DNA of 8,007 nucleotides from JBPCRW01 sp050996405. Lineage in GTDB: Bacteria; Acidobacteriota; Blastocatellia; Pyrinomonadales; Pyrinomonadaceae. Positions 5,838 to 8,007 of the stretch are shown piece by piece. A program made the position numbers and the translations under genes. A model generated the notes under the pieces. That model saw nothing but the letters and a program-made list of their open reading frames with translations. It was not told where the DNA came from and made no database searches. The stretch spans positions 1 to 8,007 of the forward strand of contig JBPCRW010000056.1 in assembly GCA_050996405.1 (NCBI GenBank). Reading direction: 5' to 3'. Positions within the stretch are counted from its first letter, which is position 1. Every line of letters starts with the position of its first letter.

Positions 5838-6155
5838 AATTGTTCCTCCAAAAAAAAGAATTTATTAAAAACCAGTTGTCAAAAGCAAATCGAATGCCAC
5901 ATCTTTACTAGAGGATTACTACCGTAAATAAAAGGAGTTTTGTATAACCGATTTTGAATTTTAGATTTCCGTTGTTGCGAATAAATACATTCGACGCAAT
6001 AAATCAATACAACAAACGAAAGGAAAATCGGCTGACGTTAGGAGTTTAAATTCCAAGATTTTACGCGGCAAATTTATACGAATATGAATTTATGTTATTC
6101 TGTAATTTATTTTTGTCATCTAAATTTCAGAGAGGGAAATATCGAAATTAAATTT
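5838..6155. other. 318-base intergenic region between divergent genes
   Basis: No convincing gene is seen here. The left end carries the ribosome site of the small membrane protein and a perfect TTGACA on the minus strand (5877-5882), but without a good -10 box at the right distance. Towards the thiolase there are an A/T-rich stretch, an imperfect palindrome at 5975-5999, a 14-base near-palindrome GGAGTTTAAATTCC (6041-6054), and a GAGGG Shine-Dalgarno-like site at 6132-6136. I recognise no riboswitch or RNA gene. Confidence 0.6.
5975..6003 (+). promoter_or_regulatory. Candidate promoter overlapped by an imperfect palindrome, upstream of thiolase
   Basis: TTGCGA (5975-5980, 4/6 to the -35 consensus) and AATAAA (5998-6003, 4/6 to the -10 consensus) are 17 bases apart. 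The interval from 5975 to 5999 is itself an imperfect inverted repeat: TTGCG with CGCAA at the ends and CGAAT with ATTCG inside. A dimeric repressor bound there would cover the promoter. Weak matches; speculative. The leader would be about 145 bases. Confidence 0.25.
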
Positions 6156-7340
6156 ATGAGAGATGCAGTTATTATTAGCGCGATGCGGACTCCGACCGGC
6201 AAGTTTCAAGGCGCGTTAAAAGGTTTTTCCGCGCCGGAACTGGGCGCAATCGCCATCAAAGCGGCAATCGAAAAAGCGGGAATCAAACCCGAAGAAGTGA
6301 ACGAAGTAATTATGGGCTGCGTCGTGCAGGCTGGAATCGGGCAAGCTCCGGCGCGGCAGGCGGCTTTAAAAGCGGGCTTGCCGCCGGAAGTTTCGGCTTT
6401 GACGATAAATATGGTTTGCGGTTCGGGTTTGCGGGCGGTCGCGCTCGCGGCGCAAAATGTGATGCTCGGCGATGCGGAAATTATCGTCGCCGGTGGAATG
6501 GAATCAATGTCGAATATTCCTTACGCGATGCCGGGCGCGCGCGACGGCTATCGAATGGGAAATCAAACCGTCGTTGATTTAATGATTCAAGACGGATTAT
6601 GGTGTCCGTTTGAAAATTGGCATATGGGCAACACGGGCGAAGTTGTTGCAGATAAACACAAAATCACGCGCGAAACGCAGGACGAATACGCTTACAACTC
6701 GCACCGCAAAGCGGCGGAAGCGCAGAAAGAAGGGCGATTTAAAGACGAGATTATTCCAATTTCAATTCCGCAGAAAAAAGGCGAACCCGTTGTTTTGGAT
6801 TACGACGAAACCGTTCGCGCCGACACGACAATTGAAACTTTGGGCAAATTAAAACCCGCGTTTAAAAAAGACGGCGGCACGGTGACGGCGGGAAACGCTC
6901 CCGGAGTGAACGACGGCGCGTCGGCTTTGGTGATAACTTCGGCGGAAAAAGCGAAGGAATTGGGTATCGAACCTTTGGCGCGAATCGTCGCGTCGGCAAC
7001 TTCGGGCATCGAACCGAAATTTATTATGCTCGCGCCGGTCGAAGGCGTGAAAAAAGTTTTGCGGAAAGCGAACTGGGAAATGTCGGAAGTTGATTTGTTT
7101 GAATTAAACGAAGCATTTTCCGTTCAGGCTCTCGGCGTGATGAAGGAACTCGGAATGAACGGCGAAAACGTCAACGTCAACGGCGGCGCGGTCGCTCTCG
7201 GACACGCCATCGGCAATTCCGGCGGACGCATTTTGACCACGCTACTGCACGAAATGAAACGACGCGATGTGAAAAAAGGTGTCGCCGCATTATGTCTGGG
7301 CGGCGGAAATTCAGTCGCTTTAGCCGTTGAACGAGATTAG
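6156..7340 (+). CDS. Acetyl-CoA C-acyltransferase (thiolase II family)
   Basis: Thiolase: condenses two acetyl-CoA to acetoacetyl-CoA or cleaves 3-ketoacyl-CoA; soluble, usually a tetramer. The 394-residue length is normal. Starting at ATG 6156 gives MRDAVIISAMRTPTGKFQG, the classic thiolase N-terminus. The acyl-accepting cysteine is Cys88 in NMVCGSGLRAV, followed by VAGGMESMSN (111-120), TAGNAPGVNDGASAL (244-258), NEAF (318-321), GGAVALGHAIGNSGGR (343-358) with His350, and ALCLGGGNSVAL (378-389) with Cys380. The catalytic set is complete. The His loop reads GHAIGNSGGR where most members have GHPIGASGAR. An in-frame ATG at 6084 would add 24 non-conserved residues and is rejected. The GAGGG site (6132-6136) is unusually far (19 bases) from the ATG. 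The next gene, a 3-hydroxyacyl-CoA dehydrogenase, uses the reduced counterpart of the product. It could serve polyhydroxybutyrate, butyrate-type or fatty-acid metabolism. Confidence 0.95.
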   Translation: MRDAVIISAMRTPTGKFQGALKGFSAPELGAIAIKAAIEKAGIKPEEVNEVIMGCVVQAGIGQAPARQAALKAGLPPEVSALTINMVCGSGLRAVALAAQNVMLGDAEIIVAGGMESMSNIPYAMPGARDGYRMGNQTVVDLMIQDGLWCPFENWHMGNTGEVVADKHKITRETQDEYAYNSHRKAAEAQKEGRFKDEIIPISIPQKKGEPVVLDYDETVRADTTIETLGKLKPAFKKDGGTVTAGNAPGVNDGASALVITSAEKAKELGIEPLARIVASATSGIEPKFIMLAPVEGVKKVLRKANWEMSEVDLFELNEAFSVQALGVMKELGMNGENVNVNGGAVALGHAIGNSGGRILTTLLHEMKRRDVKKGVAALCLGGGNSVALAVERD

Positions 7341-7346
7341 ATTTTT

Positions 7347-7426
7347 GCCGCGAATTACACGAATAACACGAATTATTATTTTGAATTTTATTCGTACAAT
7401 TCGTGTAATTCGCGGCTAATTTTTTT
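7347..7426. repeat. Palindromic intergenic element of 9-base units, followed by a T run
   Basis: Perfect 18-base inverted arms, GCCGCGAATTACACGAAT at 7347-7364 and its reverse complement at 7399-7416. After a 3x3 internal loop, a further six-base stem follows (ACGAAT 7368-7373 with ATTCGT 7390-7395) and an A/T loop. Each arm is built of imperfect 9-base tandem units (CGAATTACA, CGAATAACA, CGAATTATT from 7351). Seven T residues (7420-7426) follow, so as RNA it could act as a terminator or attenuator between thiolase and dehydrogenase. As DNA it looks like a REP/MITE-like extragenic repeat; similar CGAATTACA-type repeats are, in my memory, scattered between genes in several environmental bacteria. 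No second copy is seen in this window. Confidence 0.85.
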
Positions 7427-7442
7427 GTGAGAGGAAATAAAA

Positions 7443-8007
7443 ATGAGTGAAATTATAGGCGTAGTCGGGTCGGGAACGATGGGCAACGGGATTGCTCAAG
7501 CCGCCGCGGGCAATGGTTTTGAAGTTATTTTGTGCGACATCAAAGACGAATTTTTGCAGAAAGCGATTGGAAATATTGGAAAAAGTCTCGACCGTTTCGT
7601 GAAAAAAGAGACGATTACGGAAGCGGACAAAAATGCGACGCTCGGACGAATTAAAACGACGACGAATCTTGAAGATTTAAAAAATTGTTCACTGATTGTC
7701 GAAGCCGCGACGGAAAATTTTGAAATCAAGAAACAGATTTTTGAAAAGCTGGATTCGATAACAAAACCGGAAACAATTTTGTCGTCAAACACATCTTCGA
7801 TTTCGGTTACGAAAATCGCCGCCGTCACCAAACGCCCCGACAAAGTTATCGGAATGCATTTTTTCAATCCCGTGCCGCTAATGAAACTCGTCGAAGTGAT
7901 TCGCGGGATTGCAACATCGGATGAAACTTACTCGAAAGTTAAATCGTTGTCGGAAAAACTCGGCAAAACTCCCGTCGAATGCAACGATTCGCCGGGTTTT
8001 ATTTCCA
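7443..8007 (+). CDS. hbd: 3-hydroxybutyryl-CoA / 3-hydroxyacyl-CoA dehydrogenase (3' end beyond window)
   Basis: NAD(P)-dependent oxidoreductase interconverting acetoacetyl-CoA and 3-hydroxybutyryl-CoA (or longer 3-hydroxyacyl-CoA); cytoplasmic. 188 codons are present and the frame is open at the right edge; family members are about 280-295 residues, so about a third is missing. Visible: the Rossmann motif GVVGSGTMGNGIAQ (6-19) with GxGxxG, the acidic Asp32 at the end of the second strand (typical of NAD preference), IVEAATENFEIKK (85-97), SSNTSSIS (114-121) with the active-site serine, and GMHFFNPVPLMKLVEVI (137-153) with catalytic His139 and Glu151. NDSPGFIS (181-188) begins the domain junction. 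AGAGG at 7430-7434, eight bases before the ATG, is a good ribosome site. The gene follows the thiolase by 102 bases on the same strand, interrupted by the palindromic element, and probably belongs to the same pathway. Confidence 0.95.
   Translation, partial: MSEIIGVVGSGTMGNGIAQAAAGNGFEVILCDIKDEFLQKAIGNIGKSLDRFVKKETITEADKNATLGRIKTTTNLEDLKNCSLIVEAATENFEIKKQIFEKLDSITKPETILSSNTSSISVTKIAAVTKRPDKVIGMHFFNPVPLMKLVEVIRGIATSDETYSKVKSLSEKLGKTPVECNDSPGFIS

Noticed and set aside
5640..5927. Plus-strand 95-codon frame rich in Cys, His and Asn, superficially like a zinc-binding protein.
   Set aside because: It begins inside the terminator hairpin, is antisense to the well-supported small membrane gene, and its composition follows from the reverse complement of that gene.
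5900..6083. Possible riboswitch or small RNA in the thiolase leader.
   Set aside because: Only short, weak inverted repeats (for example TTTAC 5904-5908 with GTAAA 5924-5928) and no recognisable conserved core.
6084..6155. Upstream in-frame ATG giving a 418-residue thiolase with a hydrophobic extension.
   Set aside because: The extra 24 residues do not match the family, which begins at MRDAVIISAMRTPTGKF. No ribosome site precedes 6084, and the leader is A/T-rich non-coding sequence.
7347..7426. CRISPR repeat or phage attachment site.
   Set aside because: The 9-base units are tandem without spacers and arranged as a palindrome, and no cas, integrase or tRNA gene is nearby.
7496..7867. Minus-strand 123-codon hydrophobic frame.
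   Set aside because: It lies wholly within the dehydrogenase, whose motifs are unmistakable; shadow frame.

Overview
The window looks like a stretch of a bacterial chromosome with mid-range base composition, compact gene spacing and clear Shine-Dalgarno sequences at several starts. I lean towards Acidobacteriota (Blastocatellia/Pyrinomonadales type). The reasons are the mixture of a Bacteroidota-like type 3 prolyl-tRNA synthetase and proline dehydrogenase with Shine-Dalgarno-led genes, a Uma2-family nuclease, and small secreted and membrane proteins of kinds I associate with that phylum. This is an inference from family resemblance only. Bacteroidota-related or other environmental lineages are not excluded.

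Layout. (1) Positions 1-1413, minus strand: prolyl-tRNA synthetase (proS), missing its last residues at the left edge. (2) Positions 1414-1498: a compact divergent promoter region with back-to-back -35 elements. (3) Positions 1499-3323, plus strand: a Uma2-family PD-(D/E)XK protein overlapping a monofunctional proline dehydrogenase by 14 bases. The enzyme that charges tRNA with proline and the enzyme that oxidises proline therefore sit on either side of one control region. (4) Positions 3464-3946, plus: a small exported helical protein of unknown role, ending at a bidirectional terminator shared with a convergent unknown gene (4002-4364, minus). (5) Positions 4412-5598, plus: a two-gene operon of a yeast-type cytosine/nucleoside deaminase and pdxJ (vitamin B6 synthesis), ending at a strong bidirectional terminator. 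(6) Positions 5676-5837, minus: a 53-residue single-pass membrane protein with a very good Shine-Dalgarno sequence. (7) Positions 5838-6155: a 318-base intergenic region with weak promoter/operator candidates. (8) Positions 6156-8007, plus: a thiolase followed by a 3-hydroxyacyl-CoA dehydrogenase that runs off the right edge. The two are separated by a striking palindromic element built of 9-base units.

Function. The genes are mostly core metabolism: translation, proline catabolism, pyrimidine salvage, PLP synthesis and acetoacetyl-CoA/3-hydroxybutyryl-CoA (or beta-oxidation) chemistry. I do not see a defence island, CRISPR array, prophage or complete mobile element. The least explained items are the palindromic element, the Uma2-proline dehydrogenase overlap opposite proS, the 53-residue membrane protein, and the two small proteins of unknown function.
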